64,000 bases of DNA from Oleidesulfovibrio alaskensis DSM 16109 (GTDB lineage: Bacteria; Desulfobacterota; Desulfovibrionia; Desulfovibrionales; Desulfovibrionaceae). Below, piece after piece: positions 24,834 to 33,875 of the stretch (positions are counted from its first letter, which is position 1; every line of letters begins with the position of its first letter). The notes beneath the pieces were generated by a model. The model saw only the letters and a program-made list of their open reading frames with translations, ran no database searches and was not told the origin of the DNA. The stretch lies in assembly GCF_000482745.1 (NCBI RefSeq), contig NZ_KI519494.1, positions 62,001 through 126,000 of the forward strand. The letters are read 5' to 3'. Made by a program: the position numbers and the translations under genes.

Positions 24834-25419
24834 CTACGATTCGTTCACCTTTAATCTGGTGCAGGCCTTCAGCAAAGGCGGGCTTACTCCGCAGGTGCGC
24901 AAAAATGACGACCCTGAACTGCCCGCGCTGGCACAAAGCGGGACACTGACCATGGTGTGCATTTCTCCCGGGCCGGGCAATCCGGCGGGGGCAGGACTGT
25001 GCCTTGAATTTCTGGACAGGCTGCCCCGCCATGTGCCGGTACTGGGCGTGTGTCTGGGCCATCAGGTGCTGGGCGCCTATGCCGGTGCCGCGGTGGAAGT
25101 GGGGCCGCGTATCATGCACGGCAAGGCATCCCGCGTTGTCCATCAGGGCACGGGCCTGTTCGAGGGTGTGTGCAACCCCATGACTGTGGGCCGGTATCAT
25201 TCGCTGGTTGTGCGTGCGGAACAGTGCCCCGGCACGCTCGAAGTGCTGGCCGTCACAGACGCGGCGGCGGATGACGGGTGTGTGATGGCCATGCGTTATC
25301 GCGACAGGCCGTGGATGGGGGTGCAGTTCCATCCCGAGTCCGTTCTGACCCCGCAGGGTGAAACCCTGTTGCAAAACTTCTGCCGCATGGCGACTGCCTG
25401 CACGGCCGGGGCCGTGTGA
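24814..25419 (+). CDS. trpG: anthranilate synthase component II (glutamine amidotransferase)
   Basis: Class I glutaminase subunit, 201 residues. FLLIDNYDSFTFNLVQ at the N terminus, oxyanion-loop SPGPGNP near 50, catalytic Cys in GVCLGHQ near 79 and the His/Glu pair in FHPESVLTPQG near 172. It is not fused to TrpD. The start overlaps trpE. Confidence 0.95.
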   Translation: MFLLIDNYDSFTFNLVQAFSKGGLTPQVRKNDDPELPALAQSGTLTMVCISPGPGNPAGAGLCLEFLDRLPRHVPVLGVCLGHQVLGAYAGAAVEVGPRIMHGKASRVVHQGTGLFEGVCNPMTVGRYHSLVVRAEQCPGTLEVLAVTDAAADDGCVMAMRYRDRPWMGVQFHPESVLTPQGETLLQNFCRMATACTAGAV

Positions 25420-25437
25420 ATACGAGGTAAAAAGACA

Positions 25438-26433
25438 ATGCATACTGCAGAAATACTGGAAACACTGGCTTCGGGCGGCGTGCTGCCGCCCGAAACGGCA
25501 CACATGGCGTTTGACAGACTCATGTCCGGCGAGATGACTCCGGCGCAGGCGGGCAGCTTTCTTATGGGGCTGCGCAGCCACGGAGAAACGCCGGAACTGG
25601 TGGCCAGCGCGGTGCGTGCGGCGCTGGCGCATGCACGGCTCATACAGGGGCTTGAATATGACCGCATAGACATAGTGGGCACGGGCGGAGACGGACGTAA
25701 CAGTTTCAACTGTTCCACCGCCGCGGCGCTGACTTTGGCAGGCATGGGGTACAAGGTGGTCAAGCACGGCAACAGGGCTGTTTCGTCCACCAGCGGCAGC
25801 GCCGATGTGGTTGAAGGTCTGGGACTGCCGCTGGAAACCGCGCCCGAAGATGTGCCGGTTTTGCTGGCACGGCATAACTTCGTGTTTCTGTTTGCCCCCT
25901 TTTATCATCCCGCTTTCCGTCATGTGATGCCTGTACGCCGCGATCTGGGTATCCGTACGCTTTTCAACGTACTGGGCCCGCTGCTTAATCCCGCCCGTCC
26001 CACCCGCATGCTGCTGGGTGTGGCAAAACCGGCCATGCTGCATACCATGGCCGACGCCCTGCTGCTGACAGGCGTGCGGCGCGCGGCGGTGGTGCACGGT
26101 GCCGGCGGCTATGATGAGCTGACCACCATGGGGCCTGCCCGCGTGGTCATGGTGCGCGACGGCGCCACGGAAGAGATGGAAATAAATCCGGCGGACCACG
26201 GATTTGCCCCGTGCACGCCTGCGCAGCTGGAAGTGCACGACAGGCAGGAGGCGCTGGAGGTCATGCGGCTGCTGCTGGCCGGAGAAGGCCCGGCTCCTAT
26301 GCTTGACATGATGGCGTTCAATGCGGGGCTGGCGGTGTATCTGATGGAAGATTCCATGCCTATTTCCGCAGCCATGGCCCGTGCGCGGCAGGCTGTTGCC
26401 GGCGGCGCCGGCGGGAAGGTGCTGGATGCTTAG
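25438..26433 (+). CDS. trpD: anthranilate phosphoribosyltransferase
   Basis: Transfers the phosphoribosyl group of PRPP to anthranilate. 331 residues; DIVGTGGDGRNSFNCSTAAA near 80 (PRPP loop), VKHGNRAVSSTSGSADVVEG near 106, FAPFYHPAFRHVMPVRRDLG near 155 and VVHGAGGYDELT near 220 are all family blocks. The stop overlaps the trpC start by 8 bases. Confidence 0.96.
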   Translation: MHTAEILETLASGGVLPPETAHMAFDRLMSGEMTPAQAGSFLMGLRSHGETPELVASAVRAALAHARLIQGLEYDRIDIVGTGGDGRNSFNCSTAAALTLAGMGYKVVKHGNRAVSSTSGSADVVEGLGLPLETAPEDVPVLLARHNFVFLFAPFYHPAFRHVMPVRRDLGIRTLFNVLGPLLNPARPTRMLLGVAKPAMLHTMADALLLTGVRRAAVVHGAGGYDELTTMGPARVVMVRDGATEEMEINPADHGFAPCTPAQLEVHDRQEALEVMRLLLAGEGPAPMLDMMAFNAGLAVYLMEDSMPISAAMARARQAVAGGAGGKVLDA

Positions 26434-27187
26434 CCGTTTTGCCGCAGCAAAGGAGGCCGAAATTGCAGTGCTGTGCGCCCGGGAACGGGCCGGTACGCTG
26501 CCGCAGGCGTACCGGGGTGCCCGTCCGGTGTTTTCGCAGGCGCTGCGGCGTCCCGGACTGGTGACCATTGCAGAATACAAACGGGCATCACCTTCAAAGG
26601 GCGACATAGCACCGGAACTGACACCGGAACAGGTGGCGGCGGCGTATGCCGGTGCCGGTGCGGGAGCTCTTTCCGTCCTGACGGAGGAAACCTATTTCCG
26701 GGGCAGTCTGGGCTATCTGGAACGCATGGCATTTTGCGGACTGCCCATGTTGCGCAAGGATTTCATACTGCACCCGCTGCAGGTGGTGCAGACGGCGGCG
26801 ACTCCTGCGTCGGCGCTGCTGCTGGTGGTACGCATGCTGGAGGGTGCAGACGGTGTGCGGCGTCTTATAGAGGCGGCCCATGAAAAAAGTCTGGAGGCCG
26901 TAGTGGAGGTGTTTGACGAGCAAGATCTTGAAATAGCTCGCAAAGCTGGCGCGCGGATAATACAGGTGAATAACAGGGACCTGTCCACGTTGCGCACGAG
27001 CCTTGCCATTTCCGGCAGGTTGGTTAAGGAACGGGATGCGGCCGAATGCTGGATTTCGGCAAGCGGCATCACCGGAACCAACCACAGGAAGTATGTCGAG
27101 GCGCTGGGGTTTGACGCCATGCTTGTGGGCACTGTGCTCATGAGCGGGGGCGACCCCGCGGGAAACCTCGTCAGGCTTCTGCAATAG
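26426..27187 (+). CDS. trpC: indole-3-glycerol phosphate synthase
   Basis: TIM barrel closing the indole ring; 253 residues. IAEYKRASPSKGDI near 51 carries the catalytic Lys, followed by VLTEETYFRGS, LRKDFILHPLQV, VEVFDEQDLEIA, IIQVNNRDLSTL and SASGITGTNHRKY. It is monofunctional, not fused to TrpF. ATG 26426 lies inside the trpD end. Confidence 0.95.
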   Translation: MLSRFAAAKEAEIAVLCARERAGTLPQAYRGARPVFSQALRRPGLVTIAEYKRASPSKGDIAPELTPEQVAAAYAGAGAGALSVLTEETYFRGSLGYLERMAFCGLPMLRKDFILHPLQVVQTAATPASALLLVVRMLEGADGVRRLIEAAHEKSLEAVVEVFDEQDLEIARKAGARIIQVNNRDLSTLRTSLAISGRLVKERDAAECWISASGITGTNHRKYVEALGFDAMLVGTVLMSGGDPAGNLVRLLQ

Positions 27188-27206
27188 GACAGGAGAGTTT
27201 GAGGCC

Positions 27207-27851
27207 ATGTTTGTTGAAAAAGACGCCCTGACAAAGGTGTGCGGCATTACCCGTCAACAGGACGCCGATTTGTGCGTCGAGTTGGACGCCGACCTTGTGG
27301 GTTTTGTCTTTCACCCCGAAAGCCCGCGCTGCATGACTCCCGAAGCCGTGCGCGCCATCGAGACGCCCGGACTTATGCGTACAGGCGTTTTTGTCAACCA
27401 GACTGCGGACGAGGTGCGGCTGATCATGCAGCGCGCCCGTCTGGACGTGGCGCAGCTGCACGGCGGGCAGGACGAGGCTTTCTGCACCAGAGTGGGCAGA
27501 AGCCGTGTGATCAAAGTGCTGTGGCCTGCAACGTATGCAACCCGCAGCGAGCTGGAAGACGACATGCGGCGGTTTGCCCATTGTTCGCGCTTCATGCTTT
27601 TCGACGCGGGCACTTCGGGCGGCGGTTCGGGCGCCACGCTGGACTGGAAATGGCTGGCGGGCACTCCGGGCATTAAAACATGGTTTGTTGCAGGTGGTCT
27701 GGGACCGGATACGCTGGCGGAAGCCATCCGTCAGTGCAATCCTTGCGGCGTCGATCTGAATTCCGGCGTCGAGTCCGCTCCCGGCATCAAAGATGAAGCG
27801 CGGCTGCGCGCCTGCTTCCGCATTCTCGGCGGAGACCATCGCCCCATGTAG
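27207..27851 (+). CDS. trpF: phosphoribosylanthranilate isomerase
   Basis: Amadori rearrangement step. 214 residues; KVCGITRQQDADL near residue 10 has the catalytic Cys, DLVGFVFHPESPRCM follows, then VFVNQTADEV, QLHGGQDEAFC, LFDAGTSGGGSG, FVAGGLGPDTL and the C-terminal GVDLNSGVESAPGIKD. ATG 27207 lies 19 bases after trpC. Confidence 0.95.
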   Translation: MFVEKDALTKVCGITRQQDADLCVELDADLVGFVFHPESPRCMTPEAVRAIETPGLMRTGVFVNQTADEVRLIMQRARLDVAQLHGGQDEAFCTRVGRSRVIKVLWPATYATRSELEDDMRRFAHCSRFMLFDAGTSGGGSGATLDWKWLAGTPGIKTWFVAGGLGPDTLAEAIRQCNPCGVDLNSGVESAPGIKDEARLRACFRILGGDHRPM

Positions 27852-27938
27852 GGCGGTGATGTCTCTCCTGCGGCGGCGGGTGTCCGGCGGCTTCTGCACT
27901 GTGCGGTGCGCAATGCACCGGCAGAACAAGGACTGGAC

Positions 27939-29102
27939 ATGAAAAAAGGGTATTTTGGTGATTTCGGCGGGCAGTTTGTACCCGAACTGCTCATGCCGCC
28001 GCTGAAGGAATTGGAAAATGCGCTGGAAACCGTGGTGCCTTCACCTGAGTTTCAGAATGAATTCCACATGCTGCTGCGCGAATATGTGGGCCGCGAAACG
28101 CCGCTCACCCTGTGCCGCAGGCTGTCTGCCGAGCTCGGGTTCAATCTGTGGCTCAAGCGTGAGGACCTGGCGCACAGCGGATCGCATAAAATAAACAACA
28201 CGCTGGGGCAGGCGCTGCTGACAAAGCATATGGGCAAGCCGGCCATGCTGGCGGAGACAGGTGCAGGTCAGCATGGCGTGGCCACGGCCACGGCCGCCGC
28301 CGCTCTGGGGCTGGAATGTGTGGTCTTTATGGGCGCCGTGGACGTGGAACGTCAGGCGCTCAATGTGGAGCGCATGCGCCTGCTGGGGGCCGAGGTGGTG
28401 CCCGTGCAGAGCGGCACCCGCACCCTCAAGGATGCCATCAACGAAGCCATGCGTTTCTGGATAGCCAATATTGCCACGCACCATTACTGCTTCGGCACGG
28501 CGGCGGGTCCGCATCCTTTTCCCACGCTGGTGCGCGACCTGCAGTCCGTCATAGGGCGCGAGGCACGCAGGCAGATTCTGGAAAAAACAGGCAGGCTGCC
28601 CCATATGGTGGTGGCATGCGTGGGCGGCGGTTCCAACGCCATCGGCGCATTCCATGCCTTTATTCCCGACGGGCAGGTACAGCTTGTGGGGGTTGAGGCT
28701 GCAGGCAGCGGAGAACCGGGCTGCTACAATTCTGCGCCCATCAATCTGGGTACTCCCGGCGTGCTGCACGGCAACCATACCATGCTGCTGCAGAGTGCCG
28801 ACGGGCAGATACTTCCCTCGCATTCGGTTGCTGCCGGACTGGACTACCCCGGCGTGGGGCCGGAACATGCAGCTCTGGGCCGCAGCGGCAGAGCGCGGTA
28901 CGGCATGGTGAACGATGCGCAGGCGCTGCATGCGTTTAAAACGCTTTCGCGCATGGAGGGCATCATACCGGCGCTGGAAAGCTCGCACGCCGTGGCGTGG
29001 GTGCTGGAAAACCGCGACGGGATTCCCCGCGGGGCCGATGTGGTCGTCAACCTGTCCGGTCGTGGCGACAAGGACATGGGCATCATCAACAACCTGCTGT
29101 AA
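27939..29102 (+). CDS. trpB: tryptophan synthase beta subunit
   Basis: PLP enzyme joining indole and serine. 387 residues from ATG 27939; an in-frame GTG 33 bases upstream is less likely because the conserved start is GYFGDFGGQFVPE. The PLP Lys is in HSGSHKINNTLGQAL; AETGAGQHGVATA binds substrate; CVGGGSNAIGAFH holds PLP phosphate. Canonical TrpB1 type. 87 bases separate it from trpF, with nothing recognisable in them. Confidence 0.96.
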   Translation: MKKGYFGDFGGQFVPELLMPPLKELENALETVVPSPEFQNEFHMLLREYVGRETPLTLCRRLSAELGFNLWLKREDLAHSGSHKINNTLGQALLTKHMGKPAMLAETGAGQHGVATATAAAALGLECVVFMGAVDVERQALNVERMRLLGAEVVPVQSGTRTLKDAINEAMRFWIANIATHHYCFGTAAGPHPFPTLVRDLQSVIGREARRQILEKTGRLPHMVVACVGGGSNAIGAFHAFIPDGQVQLVGVEAAGSGEPGCYNSAPINLGTPGVLHGNHTMLLQSADGQILPSHSVAAGLDYPGVGPEHAALGRSGRARYGMVNDAQALHAFKTLSRMEGIIPALESSHAVAWVLENRDGIPRGADVVVNLSGRGDKDMGIINNLL

Positions 29103-29116
29103 AAGGGGAACACACC

Positions 29117-29929
29117 ATGCATACAGAACATATCACAAGCCCCGCAGACAGGCTGACCATGCGTATCCGCGAGGCCAACCGTCAGGGCCGCAAGGCTCTT
29201 ATCCCGTTTCTTCCGGCAGGGTTTCCCGATTCCGGGGATTTCTGGCGGCAGCTGGACGAGCTGGACGCGGGCGGTGCCGATGTACTTGAAATAGGCATTC
29301 CTTTTTCCGACCCGTGCGCCGACGGACCGGTGGTGGAACAGGCTTCGCTGGAAAGTCTGGCCCGCGGAACCACCCTGCGCGGCGTGCTTGAAGAGCTTGA
29401 ACGGCGCAAGGGACGCTATCGTGCAGGTATTGTGCTGATGGGGTACCTTAATCCGTTTCTGCAGTACGGGCTGGATGCGCTGGCGCGCGATGCCGCCCGT
29501 GCCGGGGTTGAAGGGTTCATCATTCCCGACCTGCCGCTAGAAGAAGATGCCCTGTGCCGCGGGGCGCTTGCGGCTGAGGGGCTGGCGCTGATTCCGCTGG
29601 TGGCATCCAATACCGATGAAGACCGTATGCGTGCCTATGCCGGAGTGGCGCAGGGCTATGTCTATGTGGTTTCGGTTATGGGTACCACCGGTGCCCGTAC
29701 CAACCTGCCTGCGGGGGTTACCGCCACGCTGGAACGCGCCCGCCGGTGCTTTGACCTGCCGCTGGCGCTGGGGTTCGGCGTTCGTGAACCGGAACAGCTG
29801 GCAGCCTGCGGCGACAGACTGGATGCTGTGATTTTCGGCAGTGCGCTTATCAGCCACATCCGCACACAGGGCAGTGCTGCTTCATTTATGGAACGCTGGC
29901 GCCGGCCTGTGGCAGAACCGGTGCTCTGA
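29117..29929 (+). CDS. trpA: tryptophan synthase alpha subunit
   Basis: Releases indole from indole-3-glycerol phosphate and channels it to TrpB. 270 residues; ALIPFLPAGFPD near 30, VLEIGIPFSDPCADGPVVEQ near 58 (catalytic Glu and Asp), MGYLNPFLQYG near 109, FIIPDLPLEED near 135 and SVMGTTGARTNLP near 188. ATG 29117 follows AAAGGGGAA. It is the last gene of the supraoperon; no clean GC-stem terminator was found directly behind it. Confidence 0.96.
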   Translation: MHTEHITSPADRLTMRIREANRQGRKALIPFLPAGFPDSGDFWRQLDELDAGGADVLEIGIPFSDPCADGPVVEQASLESLARGTTLRGVLEELERRKGRYRAGIVLMGYLNPFLQYGLDALARDAARAGVEGFIIPDLPLEEDALCRGALAAEGLALIPLVASNTDEDRMRAYAGVAQGYVYVVSVMGTTGARTNLPAGVTATLERARRCFDLPLALGFGVREPEQLAACGDRLDAVIFGSALISHIRTQGSAASFMERWRRPVAEPVL

Positions 29930-29980
29930 CGGCGGGCGCGGGGCTGTCAACGGCTTCTGCGCAAAAGAAACAGGGTTTTT

Positions 29981-30009
29981 TTGACAAAAAAAGTAAAAAG
30001 CAGTAAACG
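29981..30009 (+). promoter_or_regulatory. candidate sigma70 promoter for icd
   Basis: TTGACA at 29981-29986, a 17-base A-rich spacer, TAAACG at 30004-30009. A start near 30016 gives a 5' leader of about 210 bases. Confidence 0.55.
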
Positions 30010-30014
30010 CGAGT

Positions 30015-30208
30015 TGTCAGTCGCCCTTTTTTACCGCATGGTAGGGGCGACAGACAGCCCCGCTTGGCGGTGGCTGCCGCCTGAGGAATATCCGGTGCGG
30101 AGTGCCGTGCCAGATGGATAGTTTGGTCACACCATCAATACGTGATTTTGGACAGGTCGTGACCTGCTTACCGCCGCTCTTCTCTCGCAGAAGGGCGGCG
30201 GAAATTTT
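30015..30208 (+). promoter_or_regulatory. structured 5' leader of icd
   Basis: Three elements. A 12-bp stem with one mismatch (30015-30026 with 30045-30056), its loop containing T6. A palindrome CAGGTC-GT-GACCTG at 30153-30166. A 12-bp stem (30171-30182 with 30190-30201, one T-G pair, 7-base loop) followed by AAATTTT, ending 19 bases before the start codon. The arrangement suggests a dimeric operator plus an RNA switch or attenuator. It does not match the T-box or riboswitch cores I know. Confidence 0.5.
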
Positions 30209-30226
30209 ACGGGAGGAACGCTCTTT

Positions 30227-31375
30227 ATGCGCAAGACTGTGTATTTCATCGAAGGTGACGGCATCGGACCGGAGGTCTGGAACGCCGCCCGTCCTGTCAT
30301 CGACAAGGCCGTGGAACTGGCATACGGCAACGGGCGTTCTCTGGAATGGAAGGAACTGCTTGCCGGCGAAAAAGCCTATGCCGAGACAGGCACCTATCTG
30401 CCTCAGGAAACGCTCGACACGCTGGCCGGTGCCGAACTGGCCATCAAGGGGCCGCTGGGCACCCCCGTGGGCAAGGGGTTCCGCAGTCTCAACGTGACCA
30501 TGCGCCAGACTCTCGACCTGTATGCCTGCATCCGGCCCATACGGTATTTCGAAGGCATCGAATCACCGGTGAAGCATCCGGAGCGGGTCAATATGGTTGT
30601 CTTCCGCGAAAACACCGAAGACGTGTACGCCGGTATAGAATACAAGGCTGACACCGACGAAGCCAGAAAGCTGATTGCCTTTCTGCGCGACGAACTGGGC
30701 GCCAATGTGGACGAGCGCTGCGCCGTGGGCATAAAGCCCATGAGTGAAAAAGGCTCCAAGCGTCTGGTGCGCCGCGCCATGGACTTTGCTCTGGCGCAGG
30801 GGCTGCCCAGCGTCACGCTGGTGCACAAAGGCAATATCATGAAATTTACCGAAGGCGGATTCCGCCAGTGGGGCTACGAACTGGCGCATGACGAATACGC
30901 CGGACGCGCGGTGACCGAAGCACAGGCAGCCGCCGGGGAAACCGGTCTGGTGGTCAAGGACCGTATAGCCGACGCCATGTTCCAGGAAGTGCTCATCCGT
31001 CCGGAACAGTACAGCGTGGTTGCCACCAGCAACCTGAACGGCGATTATATTTCGGATGCGCTTGCTGCGCAGGTGGGCGGTCTGGGACTGGCTCCGGGCG
31101 TGAACATGTCCGATACGCTGGCCTTTTTTGAAGCCACCCACGGCACGGCACCCACCATTGCCGGAAAAGATATGGCCAACCCGGGCAGTCTTATTCTGTG
31201 CGGGGGCATGCTGCTGGAACATCTGGGCTGGCATGAGGCTGCAACCCGTATCCATACCGCCATGAACACCGTCATAGGCAACCGCACGGTCACCGTGGAT
31301 CTGGCCAGCCAGATGCAGGGTGCCTCCACTGTGGGCTGCCGGCAGTTCGGCGAATTGCTGGGCGCGGCATTGTAG
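30227..31375 (+). CDS. icd: isocitrate dehydrogenase
   Basis: Oxidative decarboxylation of isocitrate to 2-oxoglutarate. 382 residues. The isocitrate site reads GFRSLNVTMRQTLDLYACIRP (the Ser, Asn and Arg expected), then RENTEDVYAGIEY; the Mg/substrate block is SNLNGDYISDALAAQVGG and the late block ATHGTAPTIAGKDMANPGS. These mark ICDH rather than isopropylmalate dehydrogenase. Cofactor choice is not certain from inspection. ATG 30227 follows GGGAGGAA. It provides 2-oxoglutarate, the ligand of the PII protein encoded at 15086. Confidence 0.93.
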   Translation: MRKTVYFIEGDGIGPEVWNAARPVIDKAVELAYGNGRSLEWKELLAGEKAYAETGTYLPQETLDTLAGAELAIKGPLGTPVGKGFRSLNVTMRQTLDLYACIRPIRYFEGIESPVKHPERVNMVVFRENTEDVYAGIEYKADTDEARKLIAFLRDELGANVDERCAVGIKPMSEKGSKRLVRRAMDFALAQGLPSVTLVHKGNIMKFTEGGFRQWGYELAHDEYAGRAVTEAQAAAGETGLVVKDRIADAMFQEVLIRPEQYSVVATSNLNGDYISDALAAQVGGLGLAPGVNMSDTLAFFEATHGTAPTIAGKDMANPGSLILCGGMLLEHLGWHEAATRIHTAMNTVIGNRTVTVDLASQMQGASTVGCRQFGELLGAAL

Positions 31376-31398
31376 CCGCGGTCACATCATGCATCCAG

Positions 31399-31429
31399 AC
31401 GTCCCGGTTATGCCGGGACGTTTTTTTTT
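31399..31429 (+). terminator. intrinsic terminator of icd
   Basis: 9-bp stem ACGTCCCGG/CCGGGACGT with a T9 tract. Confidence 0.9.
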
Positions 31430-31473
31430 GCGCTCCGGACTGCCGGTTGAGCCGGTGCGGGCTGTGGCGTGCA

Positions 31474-31514
31474 AACAAATACACCCCGGTGTTATGGCAC
31501 CGGGGTGTGTTTGT
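31474..31514 (-). terminator. intrinsic terminator for the argO-like gene
   Basis: A long inverted repeat (31474-31491 with 31498-31514, one mismatch); the minus strand continues with TATTTGTTTG. It lies 84 bases past the minus-strand stop. Confidence 0.7.
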
Positions 31515-31597
31515 GAGGCGGCTTCTGCGGCGGAGGAGATGATGAGGATACGGGAAAACCGCCGCAGGAGCCTGACTATGATAACAGCGTGCAGGTG

Positions 31598-32221
31598 CTA
31601 CGCCGTAAGTGACAGTGCATGGTGCGCCAGCGAGGCGGCAATGCCCCACATGGTCAGGCAGACAAAGCCGTCGAGCATGCGCCATGTGGCGGGCCGCCGG
31701 AACAGCGGGGCCAGCAGACGGGCGCCGAATGCAAGCGAAAAAAACCAGACAAACGAGGCGCTGAGCGCCCCCGCGCCGAAAACGAAGCGCTGGCTTTCGG
31801 GGTATTGCCCGCTGATGCCGCCCAGCAGCACCACAGTATCCAGCCATGCGTGCGGGTTAAGCAGCGACACGGCAATGGTGGTCGCAGCCACGGCCCGCAG
31901 ACTGTCGGAACCGCGGGTATCGGCTTCCAGCGTGCCGCCTCTGATGGCGGAACGCAGCGCGCCCAGTCCGTACCAGCTTAGAAACACCACACCCGCCCAG
32001 GCCGTGGCTGCGGTGAGAGCACTGCTGGAAGAGACAAATGCACCCACACCGGAAAGTCCCAGCGATATGAGGAGCACATCGCACAGGCAGCACAGCAGTG
32101 CCACGGTCAGCACATGCCTGCCGCGGATTCCCTGTGACAGGATGAAGGCGTTCTGGGCGCCTATGGCGATGATAAGGCCGGCACAGATGCCGAATCCCTG
32201 AAAAAATACTGCGGAGTTCAT
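31598..32221 (-). CDS. LysE/ArgO-family amino-acid exporter
   Basis: Inner-membrane exporter of basic amino acids by family. 207 residues from ATG 32221 (AGAGGA upstream); a longer frame to 32248 lacks a site. Six helices are visible; the N-terminal block IIAIGAQNAFILSQGIRGRH and the middle SLLNPHAWLDTVVLLGGIS are hallmarks. It is divergent, 101 bases away, from an ArgP-like regulator, the arrangement known for argO/argP and lysE/lysG, so induction by Arg or Lys is likely. Confidence 0.88.
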   Translation of the reverse strand: MNSAVFFQGFGICAGLIIAIGAQNAFILSQGIRGRHVLTVALLCCLCDVLLISLGLSGVGAFVSSSSALTAATAWAGVVFLSWYGLGALRSAIRGGTLEADTRGSDSLRAVAATTIAVSLLNPHAWLDTVVLLGGISGQYPESQRFVFGAGALSASFVWFFSLAFGARLLAPLFRRPATWRMLDGFVCLTMWGIAASLAHHALSLTA

Positions 32222-32322
32222 GGGGTCCTCTGGTGTGGTTGCGTGCATGGGAGATATACCCCCGCGTTCAAGAAGTGAAATTACTAGTTTATATGCTTCA
32301 TAAGTTTTGCTAATGTCAGGTC

Positions 32323-33273
32323 ATGCTTGAATACCGGCTTATAGAGGCTCTGGCCATGGTGGTGCGCGAAGGCGGGTTTGAAAAAGCAGCCCGTGTGCTG
32401 CATGTGACCCAGTCGGCCGTGTCGCAGCGTATCCGTCAGCTGGAAGCGGCAGCGGGTACGGCGCTGGTCACACGGGCGGCACCTGTTACACCTACCGAGG
32501 CAGGCCGCAGACTGCTGCGGCATTATCATCAGGTTTCCATGCTGGAGGCTGACCTTGAGCGTGACATGGCCGCGCGCTTCAGCGCGGAACTGCTGGGCGA
32601 AGGCGGTGCTGCGCACGGGCGGGCCCCCGCCTACCGGCAGCTGAGTGTGGCCGTCAATGCCGACAGTCTGGCCACATGGTTTCTGGAGGCGGTGGATGCC
32701 GTGGCGGAACAGGAAAAGCTGCTGCTTGATGTGCTGGTGGATGATCAGGACAGAACGCATGACCTGCTGCGTAACGGTGAAGTGGTGGGCTGTGTGAGCA
32801 CGCGGGCCACGCCGTTTCACGGGTGCAGCATGCAGCGGCTGGGCAGTATGGAGTACCTTGTGTGTGCTGCGCCGGATTTTGCCGCTGAACACGGCCTGCG
32901 CGTGGGGGCGGACGGCCGTGCCGCCACTGCCGCCGATCTGCTGCGGGCGCCTGCCGTGCTGTACAACAGGGTGGACGGGGTGCATGACACCATGCTGCAG
33001 ACCTTGTACGGCATTGCGCCGGACACCCCGTATCCGCGGCACTATGTGCCTTCTTCGGAGGCATTTGTAAAAATGGTGGCTGCGGGGTTCGGGTGGGGCT
33101 GCGTGCCGCATCTGCAGGCCGAACCGCTGCTTGCCGGCGGTGAACTGGTCGATCTGGCACCGGGCTGGGCATTGCCCGTGGCACTGCACTGGCACTGGTG
33201 GGATCTGGGTACGGGGCTTTTCAAGCGCATGGCCGCGGTCCTTTCGGACCATGCGGCTCTTGTTCTGCGCTGA
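32323..33273 (+). CDS. LysR-family regulator, ArgP/LysG type
   Basis: Predicted activator of the divergent exporter. 316 residues; the winged helix-turn-helix spans 3-62 (ALAMVVREGGFEKAARVLHV, TQSAVSQRIRQLE). The effector domain keeps the ArgP-type features LSVAVNADSLATWF and EYLVCAAPDF, and the C-terminal GWGCVPHLQAEPLL. The 101-base intergenic region with the exporter contains A/T-rich stretches (32280-32312) suited to a LysR operator. ATG 32323 is used; no strong ribosome-binding site is seen. Confidence 0.88.
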   Translation: MLEYRLIEALAMVVREGGFEKAARVLHVTQSAVSQRIRQLEAAAGTALVTRAAPVTPTEAGRRLLRHYHQVSMLEADLERDMAARFSAELLGEGGAAHGRAPAYRQLSVAVNADSLATWFLEAVDAVAEQEKLLLDVLVDDQDRTHDLLRNGEVVGCVSTRATPFHGCSMQRLGSMEYLVCAAPDFAAEHGLRVGADGRAATAADLLRAPAVLYNRVDGVHDTMLQTLYGIAPDTPYPRHYVPSSEAFVKMVAAGFGWGCVPHLQAEPLLAGGELVDLAPGWALPVALHWHWWDLGTGLFKRMAAVLSDHAALVLR

Positions 33274-33281
33274 GGCGTATG

Positions 33282-33875
33282 TCAGCTTTTTGCCAGCGCC
33301 TCGTCAAACCATTTGGGGCTGCATACGGGCTGCCATGCTGCCATGCGGTCCAGCAGCGCTGCGGCGTTTTGTTCCACCAGCAGCATGTCGCGGTGGTCCT
33401 GTTTTATAAAGCGTTCGTCCTGCATATGGCGGGTGAACTGTACAAGCCCGTCGTAATAGCCCTGCACATTCAGCAGGCCTACGGGTTTGTGGTGAAAGCC
33501 CAGCTGTGCCCACGTGAGCATCTCGAAAACTTCTTCCAGCGTGCCGATGCCCCCCGGCAGGGCGATGAAGGCGTCAGCCAGATCGCACATGCGCTGTTTG
33601 CGTTCATGCATGGTTTCCACCACGTGGCGTTCGGTAAGGCCGCTGTGCCCGATGCGTCCGGCGATGCGTGCGGGAATGACGCCTACGGCCCTGCCGCCGT
33701 GTTCCAGCACGCCGTCTGCCACAGCTCCCATCAGACCGGTGGCGGAGCCGCCGTACACCAGTGTCATCCGGCGCATGGCAAGAGTTTTGCCCAGTTGCCG
33801 CGCCGTATCCATATATTCCGTACGCAGTCCCGGATTGGAACCGCAGTAAACACATACGCTGTTAATGGTGTGCAT
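33282..33875 (-). CDS. LOG-family phosphoribohydrolase (TIGR00730 type)
   Basis: Nucleoside 5'-monophosphate phosphoribohydrolase of the Lonely Guy fold. 197 residues from ATG 33875 with AGGAG upstream. Markers are VCVYCGSNPG at the N terminus, LVYGGSATGLMGAVADG near 47 and the catalytic PGGIGTLEEVFEMLTWAQLG near 106. In bacteria the natural substrate may be damaged or excess AMP/CMP rather than a cytokinin. It is convergent with the LysR gene, 8 bases apart. Confidence 0.9.
   Translation of the reverse strand: MHTINSVCVYCGSNPGLRTEYMDTARQLGKTLAMRRMTLVYGGSATGLMGAVADGVLEHGGRAVGVIPARIAGRIGHSGLTERHVVETMHERKQRMCDLADAFIALPGGIGTLEEVFEMLTWAQLGFHHKPVGLLNVQGYYDGLVQFTRHMQDERFIKQDHRDMLLVEQNAAALLDRMAAWQPVCSPKWFDEALAKS

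Noticed and set aside
30015..30226. T-box or known riboswitch before icd
   Set aside because: The stems lack the T-box sequence and any core I recognise; kept only as an unassigned structured leader.
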